Notes: generated by a model not told the origin, from the letters alone. A stretch of DNA of 64,000 nt from Bursaphelenchus xylophilus (GCA_904066235.2 CAJFCV020000002.1:8680001-8744000); one strand, 5' to 3'. Shown: positions 12,392 through 24,636, counted from the first letter of the stretch. Numbers and translations are program-made.

Positions 12392-14262
12392 AAGGGAATA
12401 AAAGTTTGATAAAAAAAATTTTATATGTGAGTAAAAGCGAAATAACGTTAGAAAACCGGGACAAGAAAGGCCAGAATTTAAGTTAAAACACCTGAATCTT
12501 GGTCGCGTCATGGCCGCGACATTTTATGAGTGTCTGCAGGTGATCTATAAAGTTGGGAAACAGGTGGAACACAATAGTACATACCGAGCCTAGGCAAGAC
12601 TTCCCATTAAAAAACGGCCATAAAAAATATGTCAAGTCTCTGTAGAACAAATCGCAAGAAGCAAAAAAAATATGCGTTAAAGAAAGTTTTTGCTGAACGG
12701 TGATTGATTTTTGCACTATTGCAGACCCTAAAATTGTCCGTTATATACAGATTCCCTTGCACTGGACTTTGTTCTGCAAGAGTTAATTTGAGTCGTTTCC
12801 AGCAGAAAAATCTCGAATTTAACCTCCATATGCCGTAAAGAATCCAATCCCCAACTACAGTCTAACAAAATTAAACGCAAGTGCAAACGTGCACACCACT
12901 TATGCGCCGTCAAATAAAAGGAAATCTAAGGTTTTGAAAGGCACGGATAAACAACTTATAAATAGTGAAGAAAGCGCGAGCATACATTCTGGGAAGGCGG
13001 CTGCACAAAACTTGATAATTGTATATTAAGCAAGTGTCAAGGTACAGGGAATTACATTGTTCGAGTTTACTAGGAAAATTTGGCTTGAAAAGAAGGAAGG
13101 ACAAAAATTCTGAAAATGATGATATCAAAGACAAAATGAATGAAACTCAGACAAAAAATGACGATGTTTTGATCTATGTTACTGTGATTAATATGAAATC
13201 ATGGATTCTACGTGCACTATTAGTCACATTGGCCATAAAAAATCAGAATGTGGAGTTCAAACATTAGAAAAATGATTCTCCTTACTTAATCTACGCAGAA
13301 ACGCACAAAATGAGCTTATATGTGAATATTTAATAGTGAAAACGTCAAAAAGTAAAAAATAAAACTGTAAACAACAATGACTTTGACCTGCCAAGGTCCA
13401 GTTCGATCGCCTCCCTTCAAATTTAAAAAAAAGGAACAGTAAAAAAACTCGGAAAGCCTACGTTTATCCATTATCCGCTCGCAATTCTTCCCACCTTGCT
13501 CATCACTTCAACCAGCGAAAGTAACAAAAACAACGAAAAAAACGAAGATCGATCAGACACGCAATCTCCACGGATATAAGGACTCTCGAAAAATGCGGGT
13601 ATTTGCAAATGTTTTGAAAAAAGCGAGAAGATTAAGCGACCACATCCGATTACGTTGGGGCGAATAGGCAAAAGACACAGGAAATGTTGGGTGTGCTTTG
13701 ATAAGCCCAAATAAGCGATGAGGTGCGGAAATTCGAGGGGGTTTGCGGAATTAGGGGGTGGAATTTAGAGCTTTCTTAAAGGCGGTTACGTAATTTTCGA
13801 AAAAATAAACACGTCAAATTCGGAATATGCGTATTTATGAAACTTTGCACATGCAAATATTAGCGTTCTAGATTTTCTGAAAATTTTTACATCGATTAGC
13901 ATACTGCGACACATCAATTTATCAAAAAAATTTGTCGCGCGCGCTAGGCGTTCCGAAACGTCTTGACATGTTTTCGCACCGTGCGAGTGCATGAATTCGG
14001 CGTTGCGACAAGTTGTCGCGCGATAGAAAATCGGCGGGGTGCGAAAAAAGAGCGCACTGTGCGTTGTTCACGCTTTTCAAAACAATCTTTTTGCACTGTG
14101 CGGGGTCGCAGTGCACCGTGAATTTTATTCGTCGCCGTGCGACAAATTGAGTGCACGACGGCGCACTGTGCAGACATTTCAAGACTTTAGCAAGGAGATT
14201 CAATGATTTTTGCGGAGGAAAGAGTTTTTTATGAGGAGACTGGTCAGAAAAATATGTTTTCT
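12392..14262. other. gene-poor interval
   Basis: Short open frames occur on both strands (for example near 13019-13267 and 13471-13710), but none shows a recognisable domain, paired splice sites or homology. The part from 13930 to 14165 is rich in GCACTGTGC and GTCGCGCGCG-like words that recur in the inverted repeats elsewhere in the window. It is probably regulatory and repeat DNA upstream of the P4-ATPase gene. Confidence 0.4.
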
Positions 14263-14425
14263 TATCAGTCTGTCGGAAAAATAACGGCGGATCGTCGCAG
14301 CAAAATGTCTCGCCTCGACGCTGTCGCGCGCCAAATACCCAGCCGCGGCTTGCAGTCACAAAGCGATGATGGGCGATTCCGAGGCGCGACGATCCGCCGT
14401 TATTTTCCCGGCATACTGATATTAT
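14263..14425. repeat. short inverted-repeat element
   Basis: The left arm AATAACGGCGGATCGTCGC (near 14281-14299) is repeated in reverse complement near 14386-14405, and the matching continues outward with a few mismatches to about 14263 and 14425. About 160 bases, no coding capacity, miniature-transposon style. Confidence 0.65.
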
Positions 14426-14491
14426 GAATACCAAGTTACGATTATTCAAAATTTCTCGAGTGTTATCTCTTATATGAGAGCTCTATTTGTA

Positions 14492-14705
14492 CAGGATGGG
14501 GCATCTTTATGGCCCGATCTGAATTGGCTATAACTTCTTTAGTTTTTGGCCAAATCTTAAAACTCTCTTTTTCCCTGAATCCTCAGACAACCCCATTTTG
14601 TTTGATACCAAATATGTTATACATAGGTAAGTGTCATCTATAGTTATTGGATTTATTCTTGGAGTTCATTTTATAAAAAAAAATAAAAAAAAGTCATGAT
14701 CAATT
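14492..14705. repeat. half copy of inverted-repeat family B
   Basis: It starts CAGGATGGGGCATCTTTATG and continues for about 200 bases closely matching the left arm of the complete palindromic copy at 37387-37825. It lacks the right arm, so it is a truncated copy. The left flank has a TA, the target used by the complete copy. Confidence 0.7.
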
Positions 14706-17700
14706 GATCGCAATTGCAAAAATGATGCAAAAAAATCCGATTCTGAGACACTCACAGTCAAAGTATCTTTGATTTTGATGACGTTTTCTGATTAAACATA
14801 AAAATTTTAATTTTAAAAGCGCAATGATGAGTCAATTTAAAAAGATCAAGCCCGAAATCCTGCAGCAAAACGAATGCTGAAAATTCCCCTCGAACAAAAA
14901 GACTGGAACTCTGTCTAGTCCAAAAATACAATTCTTTGAATTAACCCGTCAACGTAACTTTTCGCGTGCTTCCGTCGGAAATATCACAACACTGACTTGC
15001 GAACTCCCACAGCTCAATCGTACAAAAAAATCCCCATGAAAAGAAACGTGTAATAACCAAAAACACATCTGAATAAAAGCGAGAAAACGAGAGGCTTGAT
15101 TTCTTCCAGCATTTTTTAAACAAATCGATTTTGAACTGATAACAGCCTGCGGGTATGTGGTGGGGAAAAGACGATGGGCAGTTCAGCAATTTACAAGTAT
15201 AATTAGTGCGGGTTATCGGGGATCAATGAGCGTTTAAGACTAAAATTAGAGTGATTTATGAGACTTGCGAGGGTTTCAAAATTGAAACTTTTTTGATTAC
15301 ATTTACATACAATACCTCAAATTTTCACATTCAGTTCAAAGATTGGCTTCACTCCCAACTTTAGGAACTCGGTATTTACACCGAACCCCGGCGTATTTCC
15401 CATGTCATTAGACCTATAAATTACATAGTACGCGAAGTCACGCAAACTGACGGCTGGAAGGAAACGGTCTCTCCGAACATGTGGACAGTAATCTACATAC
15501 ACATGACAAAAAATTTTATTTTTATGGCCATTTTTTCTATGTTAAGAGAGTTAAAACTGACGTATTTTACATTACTTTTAGAGGAGTTTATCTCCATAAA
15601 ACGACTCAACAAAAAGGATCAGAAATCAAAATCAAATTAACTGAACTATCAAAATTACTATTTAAAAAACACCTTGAAAATTAAAGTTGTTCATAAAAAC
15701 ATTGCGCATCGATGATTCAGACCGGAAAAGCCCACGAGAAATTCGAAAACCCCAAAAAAGGGAGAGCCGATGGATCAAAAAAAGAAGTTGAAAGATCAAA
15801 TCAAAAAATATACTTACCCGTTCAGAACAGACGTTCTTTTTTCGACTGTTTTAAAGTTAGTTGCACAAAACGATTGGGGAATTTGTAAAATTCAAAGGGA
15901 ATTTTGAAGTTTTAAGCGGAATTAAGGGTGCACTTACAATTTGGAGCGAGGTGGATGATAAGAAAGTGATCTTTGAAGGAGATTAGGGCTTTAAAATGAA
16001 TTTTAAGGCTTTTCAACGGCTAAAAACTCAATCATTTCATCCTAGTGAATGTTATTTTAGACTAATGAACTCAATTTTCAACCGAAATTACATCCAGTTG
16101 CCGGGGCGTTCGAACAATACGCATTGCACTAAACTCGAACGTCTATTACGTCCACGCAAGCCATTAAAACCACCCAAACATATCCGACAAAGTCACACTT
16201 CTCCAAACTTACATACAATTAGCGTCTACGTTCGAAGAATAACCCCATTTCGAAGGCCAGGTGAAATGGGGAGAAGAAAGTTCCCCCCTCTCAACTTAAT
16301 ATTTACATTCAAGACAGCTGAAATTACCCATTTAAGCGTACCTCTAAATAGACAGCGGAATAAAATAATATCATACAGAGGGCAAAAAAAGTCGGGTAAA
16401 TGTCTAATCCGGAAGGTTTTCGAGGTGATAAAAAGAGGGTAAGAAGGCAATTGACGAAGTTGTGAGGTGTTCGTATGTTCGAAATTAGAAAAATCATCAA
16501 AAATTGCGAGCTTTACAATAAATGAAACAGTAATAAGAAGCAAAATAAATATCATCCAGAAACAAGTGTTCATCTTGTTTTGCTCCAAATACCTCTCGAA
16601 CAAGTCGAATTTTAAAATTACCCCACGCGATAATCCGATAATTGCGATAGCCGCATTTACAGAACGTTATTAACAACAACTGAATTGATTTACCTCAAGT
16701 CTACATTGCAAAATTAAATAATAAAAATCTTAACTCGCCCTTTAAATCACGTGATGGCTAAATTTCATCACAAGACAATTAAATCTCTCTTTAACCCAAC
16801 CCTAAAAAGTAACAATAACACCAATTTCGAACAAAATATAGCACAAGAATGCCCGCTTAGTCACACCCTGAGGGCGTTGAAAAAAAAGATCGAAAAGTTT
16901 TGTTATGATCGACCCACAAATGTATTAACTTTGAGGTAAAAATAATGGAAGCAGAAACATTAAATCCGTACATCTTGACGACGTCACTTTAATACCCGCA
17001 ATGGGACTTTTTTTGAGTAATTACCTCTAAAACGTCTTCTTAAAAGCAAAGTGTGCGACTGACAGTGTTAAGATATAAAAGAAGTAGCAAAAATTACCAA
17101 CAAAAAGTTTGTTGCTAGACCTAGCAGAGTCAAAATGAAGAGGAACGTTGATGTTGAACAAATTGTAGGCAACTACACTTCAGGAAAAGTATAAATTTTA
17201 CTGCGACTATAAGCCAAATGAAGCCCGTTCCGACTGCCTTAGCCAGAACACGTCAATTATCTTCAATTTATAGCCTACCCAATTAGGAAGGCTTAGAACG
17301 CGAACGAGTAAGGTAGTAATATATCCTAATAAGTGGAAAAATATATATCCTTTGGGACTAAGTCGGCCGAAAACGTGAACTTGAAGAAAAAGAGACATAA
17401 TTGAAAAAACAAATTTTACAGGGTGATGTTCAATGCAATGGCATAGTTTAATGATTAGTGAATGATGTTAGAGGCCAAAGCCCGAGGCTTATTCATATAT
17501 TATCCAAGAAAGGGATGCTGAGCGTTCAAAAAAACTTGTCCTCAAACTGTCAAACTATAAGGTAGAAGATATTTACAAGCTAACATCATCGTACAATTTT
17601 TCTTGGTAAAATTATGTTAAGCGGCATCAAAATACAAGAAAAGAAAACTTGAACTGCAAAGGACAATTTTATTTTTCTTGAAATGTGATGGCTCCTGTAA

Positions 17701-18361
17701 CACCATTGGAAATTCGGATAACGCCATGCCACAAACAACAAATCTGCCCGAGAGAGTCAAAGATTCTGCCAGGAATTGTTGCTAAGCTACTGTATTCGCA
17801 AAAATAGGGTTTAGGTCCCGGGAGGCACGCGAAAATCAAATATGAAAAGTTTATTCAAATTCACAAACTAGAGACACATCAACTTCAGGTGTGGTTCGGT
17901 TTGGTTATCAAAGAATTTTAGAGATATAGGAGGCGCATATCTCGGGATGACAATATCATTTTATAATAGTGAAACTTTGGCAACAATTTTTTTTACTGAA
18001 CTCCAAAGGAGCACATCAAATTTTTGGAATCTTTAACAAAGTCAAGCAAAGTTTCAGGCCCCCAAAGTTTCAAAACAATCAAAATTTACAATCTCCAACA
18101 CAATCTTTGCATAAAATAGCCCTCCATTCTGAGTCTTTGATTTCTTTTTTGCAATTCTGATTCATCAATGGAGGTTTGCGTTCGAGGACGGAAATTAGCC
18201 ATTTTTTTGAAGTGAGGGGAAAAGATAAATAAGAATGATATCAAGAAATTGTTGGGCTCTCCCTAAAACTGCTCGAGGTTGCTTTGAATTTTGGTAAACA
18301 AACCCGGGGAAACGCATAAAATTGTGGCAAAATTGGGGCAAATATCAGAAGAAAACATCTA
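14706..18361. other. long interval without a recognised gene
   Basis: I checked the open frames near 14941-15189, 15317-15502, 15481-15684, 15996-16442, 16226-16603, 17207-17398 and 17969-18160. None has a domain, a convincing acceptor-donor pair with matching phase, or a family I know. The base composition is AT-rich. I see no tRNA with recognisable A and B boxes. Undescribed short RNAs cannot be excluded by reading alone. Confidence 0.35.
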
Positions 18362-18650
18362 ACAGGGGAAGTACTCCAAATGCGACGCTCAGATTTTGAT
18401 GAAACTTGGCACAAATTTAGAATAATTTTTTCTAAGATATATGCGAGAATCCTAGCTCGCGCTTTGCAGAAACAACCGAGATTTTTAGATCGAAAGTCGG
18501 CCAAAATTTAGGACTTTTTGCCAAATTTCGGCACGAAAAGTTTCATGCCTATTTCTACCGTAAAGAATAATGTTTCTACAAAAAATCAAAATTATGGCCA
18601 AAAAGCGTTTTTCTCTCTGACCGTTCCCCACGTTTAGCGTGCTCTCTCGA
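18362..18650. repeat. half copy of inverted-repeat family G
   Basis: This is the reverse complement of 241-557 with scattered differences. It starts ACAGGGGAAGTAC and shares the stretch reading GCTCGCGCTTTGCAGAAAC. The other half is missing. A shorter related piece is visible near 62308-62335. Confidence 0.75.
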
Positions 18651-18736
18651 ATATCAAATCTTACAAATTTAAATTTATTATTTAAATATATTATACAAAC
18701 AAAGCTATCGGGTACATTAAATAAAGATGGGACATT

Positions 18737-19696
18737 TTACAGCCTACTACATCTTGTGGTCCGCCGCAGTTGATGCAAAACTTTTCGGAATCGAAAAAGC
18801 CTATCGGCGAATCGCAGCTTCTGCCGTTGCCCATTCCCATCCAAATAAAGTCCTGGGGCGATCCGCGAATTCACACAGTCCCTCCAAATGAGCAGCGTCG
18901 AATACCAGTACTTGGGGTTGAAGGAAAAGTTGGTTGTGATCTGGGCTCGTCTCAAATAATTGTGCTGGTGGACTCTGTTCTCATCGGCCGGGTCCTCCTC
19001 ATTCCAAATCGACCATTTCGCGAAGCCAGTGGTCATGGCGCGCAAATTGACGCGACGAATCCAATCCGGGTTGTTTGTGTAGCAACGGACCACACAGCCG
19101 TCCACACTGAACCCTTGTTTCCGCACAATGGTGCGGACAACTTCTCCGTTTTCGATTTTGTCGGCAAAAAGATGAAGATCCAGCTGAGTTATGTGAATGT
19201 TGTGGATTTTGAAGAGGATCGGCAGCTCAACCACCTTGAAAATGGACTTGTTTTGTGACGAGTCTTCGATTTCACACTGAAAAATGTAAATGTAAAATAA
19301 AAGTAATCAAAAAAATGTTCGAAAAGGCAACAATTGAAAGTAAAGTCTCTTACCATATAAGCACCGCCTTGTTTCTTTAGCGCAGTGATGGTAAAATGAC
19401 ATTTCCTTTTCTCTGGCAGCTCTGAAAGCGACTTCTCAGCGGCTGTCTTTAACTTGCTGTTCAATAATCGGCATTTTAGAAGGTCTTCTCGAGGCAGATA
19501 CGAGCTGAAAGCAACCAAGTAACCTTCATAATACATAAATTTTTTACAAAATATCAGCAATAATTCAAAAGAAAATACATATTTTTGTGTTAATTTTTTT
19601 TCAAATTCCTAATTTTAAAAAATTTGGATGACTAAAAATATTAATAACTTACAAAATCTGATCCCAAATTCTTCCAGGGCGTTGATCGACAGCCAT
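18737..19696 (-). CDS. F-box protein
   Basis: Three exons join in phase to 244 residues: 19696-19653, 19504-19354, 19276-18737. The N-terminus, residues about 10-45, reads RIWDQIFSYLPREDLLKCR and LLNSKLKTAAEKSL, a good F-box: Leu/Pro at the helix start and a Cys-Arg-Leu core. F-box proteins bind Skp1 and bring substrates to an SCF ubiquitin ligase. The remaining roughly 200 residues, with several Trp and Tyr (for example NPDWIRRVNLR and FNPKYWYSTLLIW), would be the substrate-binding part; I do not recognise that fold. Large F-box families with fast-changing C-terminal halves are typical of nematodes. The first exon is short (44 bases) and is supported by the phase-correct join that restores the F-box. 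The gene is divergent from the membrane-protein gene starting at 20125, with about 430 bases between the two starts. Confidence 0.75.
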
Positions 19697-20124
19697 CAAA
19701 GAGATAACTTTTTGAGGAAACATGCAACAAAAAATTCCAAGAAGAAATATCCCTAACAATCGGATGATTTGCAGATCACTAGTTCCGGAAGAGACACAAG
19801 TTGGGAATGATCAGTCCAGTGGCACTAGCTTCGTCTTTCTTGACAGAAAATCTGAACTTCCGCAGCTCTGCAGACAAATTTTGAAATTATTATTGATAAA
19901 ACAGAAAAAAAGCTGTTGCGAGATATAATTGTGAAGTGACTGTTTTGTTGATTTTATTACGCAAGTCATGATGCAAGACGAAGTGTTACAATGCCACCAA
20001 AATTTTCGAAAACCACATTTGAAATTTGCCCTCCTAACATCTTTCCACAAAGTGCAGAATTCAAAAGAATCTCAAAAAACACAGCCAGTTCACTGTTCAA
20101 GAATCCAAAGGACCGGTTGTAAAA
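19697..20124. promoter_or_regulatory. shared upstream region of two divergent genes
   Basis: About 430 bases separate the start codons of the F-box gene (minus) and the membrane-protein gene (plus). No domain-bearing exon is visible, although an unseen signal-peptide exon for the plus-strand gene could lie here. I see no TATA box I would rely on. Confidence 0.3.
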
Positions 20125-23100
20125 ATGGAGAGGGATAAGTTCCTGCAGATTGGCTATTACCTAGCAAGCTGTTCGATGATTATGGACATGTTCACAGAAA
20201 ACCAGATAAAGCCGAACGCCTACGAAATCGTTACTTATGAATGGAGCAATCTTGTCAGTGCCATGTACAAGAGTAAATTCATTTTCCGTGGACCTGACCA
20301 TGAGGATACTCTGTAAGTATATGACTTTTTTGAGTTATAGTGGCGGACATGATCTAGTATCAAAAAACGTACCATTTTGCATTCGGGAAGTATCAAAAAA
20401 TGTGGCAAAATACCTCCCTCTCTAAATGAAAAAACTCCGATTTCAAAAGCCTTCAAAACGAAGTTTTTTCACTTGGAGAGGGAAGCATTTTGCCACATTT
20501 TTGATACTTCCCGGATGCAAAATGGTATGTTTTTTTGCCACTGGATCAGGTCCCATTGTATCTGATTTTTTGAGTTATTAGGGTGATGATGTCAATATTA
20601 CAGGTTCGATAAAGTGAGAGTCCAGGCCGATTTTGGAGCTGACGGTATACCCACTTATCTACGAGTATTTGAAGACAACAATGGCCAACAGTTTATGCAA
20701 CTGTCCTACCAAGGACGACGGTAAGCGCATGCCTTCTTTTTACCAAAGTTTAGCGGCAAAGACTGCGTGAAGTTTCTGAATTCCTCACATACGCTTTGCT
20801 ACAACTCAGGAACGTCTTACATGACGTCGAAAGACAACTTTATGTTTGTTCCGAGTGACGTCACTGCTCTCCTGGAGTTCGGGGATGTGTCACAGCCGCT
20901 GAGTCTTAATGAAGTATATAGAGGCATAACAACGGCACATGAAGTGCGCGTGGGAGTCGAGGTGGTCGGCCAGAACATATACTTTTACAGAGATGATGGG
21001 GACAGAAAGGAGTGCAAGCAGCTGTCGTATGCACTGGGATCACTCAAAAAGTATCGATTACAAGAGTGTAAACTACCGCACACAATCGACATTGTTGAAG
21101 GCAAATCAACGATGGTTTCACTGGTAGTTTCGATATTATTTTATTCATCCAAGACTCTAGGCCTTTCTGAAAGCAATAGAATACATGGACGCAGCAAAAC
21201 AAGACGATAAATGTGTCCTGCCAATCACACAAGCATCCATCCTTCAGAATACCTATGTCAGATTCCTCTATAAAGATCCTCAAAAGGAGCAGGGACCAAC
21301 CGACGATATGACGATTTACATTATTGCCGGGGTCGCAGCCGCGATTTTCGTTGTGATTTCCATTATTGGCATCATCGTATGTATCATTATCTACAGGAAA
21401 AAGCAAAAGGTAAACAAGTCACACTCCGAGCAATTAATCCATTTTTCGGAATGAAGTTTGTACCCCGGGACAAAAGTTTAGACGGGGTCGACTTTCTTTG
21501 AGTTATGTTATACAGCGGGGGACCTAATCCAGTGGAAAAAACGTACCATTTTGCATTCGGGAAGTATCAAAAATGTGGTAAAATGTTTCCCCCTCCAAGT
21601 GAAAAAACTTCGTTTTGAAGGGCGCGCCTTTTCCCTCACGAAAAGAGCGGGCGCGCTTTTGAAATCGGAGTTTTTTCCCTCGGGGAATGATGCATTTTGC
21701 CACATTTTTGATACTTCCCGGATAAAAAATGGTACGTTTTTTGCCACTGGATCAGGTCCCTCTGTACGTAGTATATACCTTTATACAAAGTATATTATAC
21801 CTTCCTTTTCAGGCCAAATTTCCAGCTCTACCTCCCGATGAAGAGTTCGAGGCATATGTCGCTAAAATGCAAGGCAACCAGGAAGACAAGTCCGTTTCAA
21901 AAACGGAAGAGAAATCAAACATCAAATCAATGGTTGAGAAGGACAACAATAAAGGAAAGGCACAGGAGAAGGACAAGAAGAAATCCACCTCCGAATATAA
22001 GCAAGCGGATGCAAATCAAAACGATTTTGGAGAAGTATCCGTCGAAGTCGAGGAGAAGGAAAAGAAGGAGTCGAATACGAAGAAGAAAGATATCGAGAAA
22101 CCCACAGTAAGTTCTGAGCTGTCATATCTGGACAAGTAATTCTGACGTTGTATTCCGTTCGTAAAGTCGCTGGAGTGATTTTTGGTGTTTGCAATCGCCG
22201 AAATCACTCCAGCGACTTTGCGAAGGGACAGCGGGGGACCTGATCCAGTGGCAAAAAACGTACCAATCTGCGTCCGGGAAGTATCAAAAATGTGGCAAAA
22301 TGCTTCGCTCTCCTAGTGAAAAAAAACTCCGATTTCAAAAACGCGCCCGCTCTTTTTGTGAGGGAAAGGGCGCGACCTTCAAAACGAAGTTTTTTCACTT
22401 GAAGGGGGATGCATTTCGCCACATTTTTGACACTTCCCGGATGCAAAATGGTATGTTTTTTGCCACTGGATCAGGTCCTTCACTGTGGTAATGGGCCACT
22501 TTCAGGAAATCTTATCGAAACAAACGCCGAAGAAGTCAAAGGAGTCCAAGAAGCTATCCAAAAAGAAGGCAAAGAAAACGCCTCCGGGTATTAACGGGGA
22601 AAGTGTGGTCGACAAGAAAAGTAGGTTTTTAGAGAAATATTAGAACAACTACGTAACTAACGGCCTTTGAATTTCAGATCGCGACCGCATCGAAAGCGAA
22701 ACATCTTTCACGAGCGGTAAGCAGTTTTCATTTACAGTAGGGGACCTGATCCAGTGGCAAAAAACGTACCATTTTGCATCCGGGAAGTATCACAAAAGGT
22801 AGCAAAATACCTCCCTCTCCAAGTGAAAAAACTCCGTTTTGAAGGGCGCGCCCTTTTTCCCCACAAAAAAAACGTGCGCGCTTTTGAAATCGGAGTTTTT
22901 TCACTTGGAGAGGGAGGTATTTTGCCACATTTTTGATACTTCCTGGATGCAAAATAGTACGTTTTTTGTCACTGGGGCAGGTCCCCCATTCTAAGAGTAA
23001 TGTTTCTAGTCTCTGACACGTTTGCGAATAAGAAAAAGCCTTCAACTGGGAAGCCTGAAAAGCGTCCCTCAGCCAAGCCGATGAAATCCGAAAAATACGA

Positions 23101-23351
23101 AGATGGGCATGATACCGTTCTTCATGTCGGAGCCAGAACCGAAGTCAAAAAAGGAAAGGGGAAACCGTCACCTCTGAAAGACTACGATAGAGGTATCAGA
23201 CTTGAGATAACTTTTGAGTTATCTTGTGTGCTAATAATTGTTGTTTTTAGGTCGAGAAAACTTCAAACGCTTGATGAAAGAGGTCGAACGAGCTGACCAA
23301 TCCGATAAAAACGACGAAAGTATCAATTCTGAGGACAAGTCTCGTGCATAA
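20125..23351 (+). CDS. single-pass membrane protein with Lys-rich cytoplasmic tail
   Basis: Nine exons join in phase to 551 residues: 20125-20312, 20604-20720, 20754-21123, 21161-21409, 21813-22106, 22506-22620, 22678-22716, 23010-23192, 23251-23351. Residues 1 to about 270 would be extracellular, with a few Cys (KDCVKF, TLCYNSG, KECKQL, LQECKL, DDKCVL). A strong membrane helix follows (YIIAGVAAAIFVVISIIGII) and then YRKKQK, the usual stop-transfer sign. The tail is very rich in Lys, Glu and Ser, built from short exons, and likely disordered. I do not recognise the family. No signal peptide is seen at the chosen start, so a first exon may be missing. Two introns are extremely short (33 and 37 bases) but are required, because the unspliced frame meets a stop at 20722-20724. 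Four introns carry copies of the same miniature transposon. The next gene starts about 350 bases downstream on the same strand. Confidence 0.65.
20338..20558. mobile_element. miniature TA-flanked transposon, family A copy 1
   Basis: Long inverted arms follow the family pattern: a left end near CAGTG-GGACCTGATCC, an AAAAAACGTACCATTTTGC block, and the same in reverse at the right. It lies in intron 1 of the membrane-protein gene. No coding capacity. Confidence 0.75.
21513..21764. mobile_element. miniature TA-flanked transposon, family A copy 2
   Basis: It starts CAGCGGGGGACCTAATCC and ends GGATCAGGTCCCTCTG, with TA on both sides (21511-21512 and 21765-21766). The inner arms carry the GCGCGCC and AAAGAGCGGGCGCGC blocks typical of this family. 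Inside an intron. Confidence 0.85.
22151..22228. mobile_element. tiny inverted-repeat element, family C copy 1
   Basis: CCGTTCGTAAAGTCGCTGG at the left is mirrored by CCAGCGACTTTGCGAAGG at the right, giving a near-perfect hairpin of about 75 bases. The second copy is at 62182-62300. Family A copy 3 begins directly at its right edge. Confidence 0.7.
22229..22485. mobile_element. miniature TA-flanked transposon, family A copy 3
   Basis: It starts CAGCGGGGGACCTGATCC and ends GATCAGGTCCTTCACTG, with the full inner block set. It abuts family C copy 1 and has probably inserted at or near its end. Confidence 0.8.
22735..22991. mobile_element. miniature TA-flanked transposon, family A copy 4
   Basis: It starts CAGTAGGGGACCTGATCC after TA, ends GGTCCCCCATTC before TA, and lies between the 39-base exon 22678-22716 and the exon starting at 23010. 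It is one of the more regular palindromes of the family. Confidence 0.85.
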
Positions 23352-23698
23352 CTACCCGATCTCTTTTACGCTCCACTTCTAAAAACGCTTTTTTAAAAAA
23401 GCTTTATCTTCATGTATCATACCTTTAGAGGGCCAAATAAATTTTTACCTCCAAAATTGAACTTATTGCTCGTAACGTAATCCTGCTTTTTTAACTTTAT
23501 CATGTTCTTCTATACGACGTTATTTCGGTCCGTGCGCAATGCGTGGCCCTTCATTGAAGGGTTCAGAAGCCAGCTTAGCGGCGCGTCAAAAACCCGTCGC
23601 TTTCATAACACGGATGAGTATAAAAGTAATAAGTTGTGTCCACAGCGCGCGAACGCGTGGACCCCGCCGGGCTGCCGCGCTTATTTATTCCGAACACA

Positions 23699-24323
23699 AT
23701 GTTCTTGCGGGTAAGGTAAGTCTCGGGTTTGACGCTGTCTTCATGGGTACGGTAGCGACGGTTTGTGCCTCATTTCTCGACGTAATAAAGCTATTGGTTA
23801 TTCTATCGCTGATATCTCGGAATTCTAGGTGGCAATTTGCCAATAGCCTTTCAAATTTACAAGCCAACTTATTCTCCTATCAAAAAGATATAATTTATCC
23901 TCTTTCAGCTTCATAATAATCTCCATAGGCCTGTTTGCCCACTACACCTTCTCTTGTGGATGTTGTGGCGGCGGTGGTGGTTGCTGTGACTGTTGCTCGT
24001 CCTCGATCCCGACCATGGCAACAACACAAGCAACCCCAATGACGACGACTTCCGAAACTCTTAATATCAATGTTTCACGACGTCGAAGAGCGTATGAAGA
24101 CTCGGATGTCAAGCTGACCTATTTACCGAGAGTTCAGCGAGAGGAGTTTCTGAAAGACGAAGGCCCAACTGGAAGCGAGTGCAATTGTACCTGTGACGAC
24201 GAATGGAATACAACCGAGTTGCCGACGACAACTTTGGGTCCAGAAAACTCCGATGCGTCGTTGAATTTGTGGTCCCAAATCAGCGACGTCATGGATAACA
24301 CAACCGTGATCGATTCGCTGTGA
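23699..24323 (+). CDS. small secreted Cys-rich protein
   Basis: Two exons, 23699-23715 and 23909-24323, join in phase to 143 residues. Only the first five codons lie in exon 1; the join through a perfect AAG|GTAAGT donor gives MFLRVSFIIISIGLFA, a convincing signal peptide. The mature part starts with a dense Cys-Gly block (C-G-CC-GGGGG-CC-D-CC), then a Thr-rich stretch, an RRRR site near residue 68, and near the C-terminal third a CNCTCDDEWNTTELPTTT segment with possible N- and O-glycosylation. I do not recognise the family. The tetra-arginine could be a furin-type cleavage site. It lies about 350 bases after the membrane-protein gene on the same strand, so the two could share a transcript. 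Confidence 0.6.
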
Positions 24324-24636
24324 CCAGCAGAGCCAAGGCGTTCGAAAATGCGGGAAACCATCACTAACCGCATTCAATCTACACAATCAGCAATCATAGA
24401 CAATTTCATTGCAAAATTCCCCCTTATATCGTATCTATTGTAAATTTCCGTTCAATCTTACCATAAATTTTTCATAAATCTTTTCAGATACCATCGTTCT
24501 GCTCTCTAACGGCTGTTTACAACGTTTTCATACCCCCTCAAAGACTAAAAATCGCCTTCAATGAGCATTTTAACATTCATTGAACCTCTAAATGTGACGA
24601 TAATAATAATAAGCAATTTGAACCTAATTAGCCGTT

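Noticed and set aside
13380..13440. A GGTCCAGTTCGATCGCC stretch as a tRNA B box
   Set aside because: No A box or cloverleaf pairing could be found around it.
13922..14449. A 175-codon minus-strand open frame
   Set aside because: It runs across the GCACTGTGC-rich repeat and the inverted-repeat element at 14263-14425; no domain and low-complexity composition.
15996..16603. Open frames of 125-148 codons on both strands
   Set aside because: No domain, no matching splice sites, AT-rich codon mix; nothing supports a gene.
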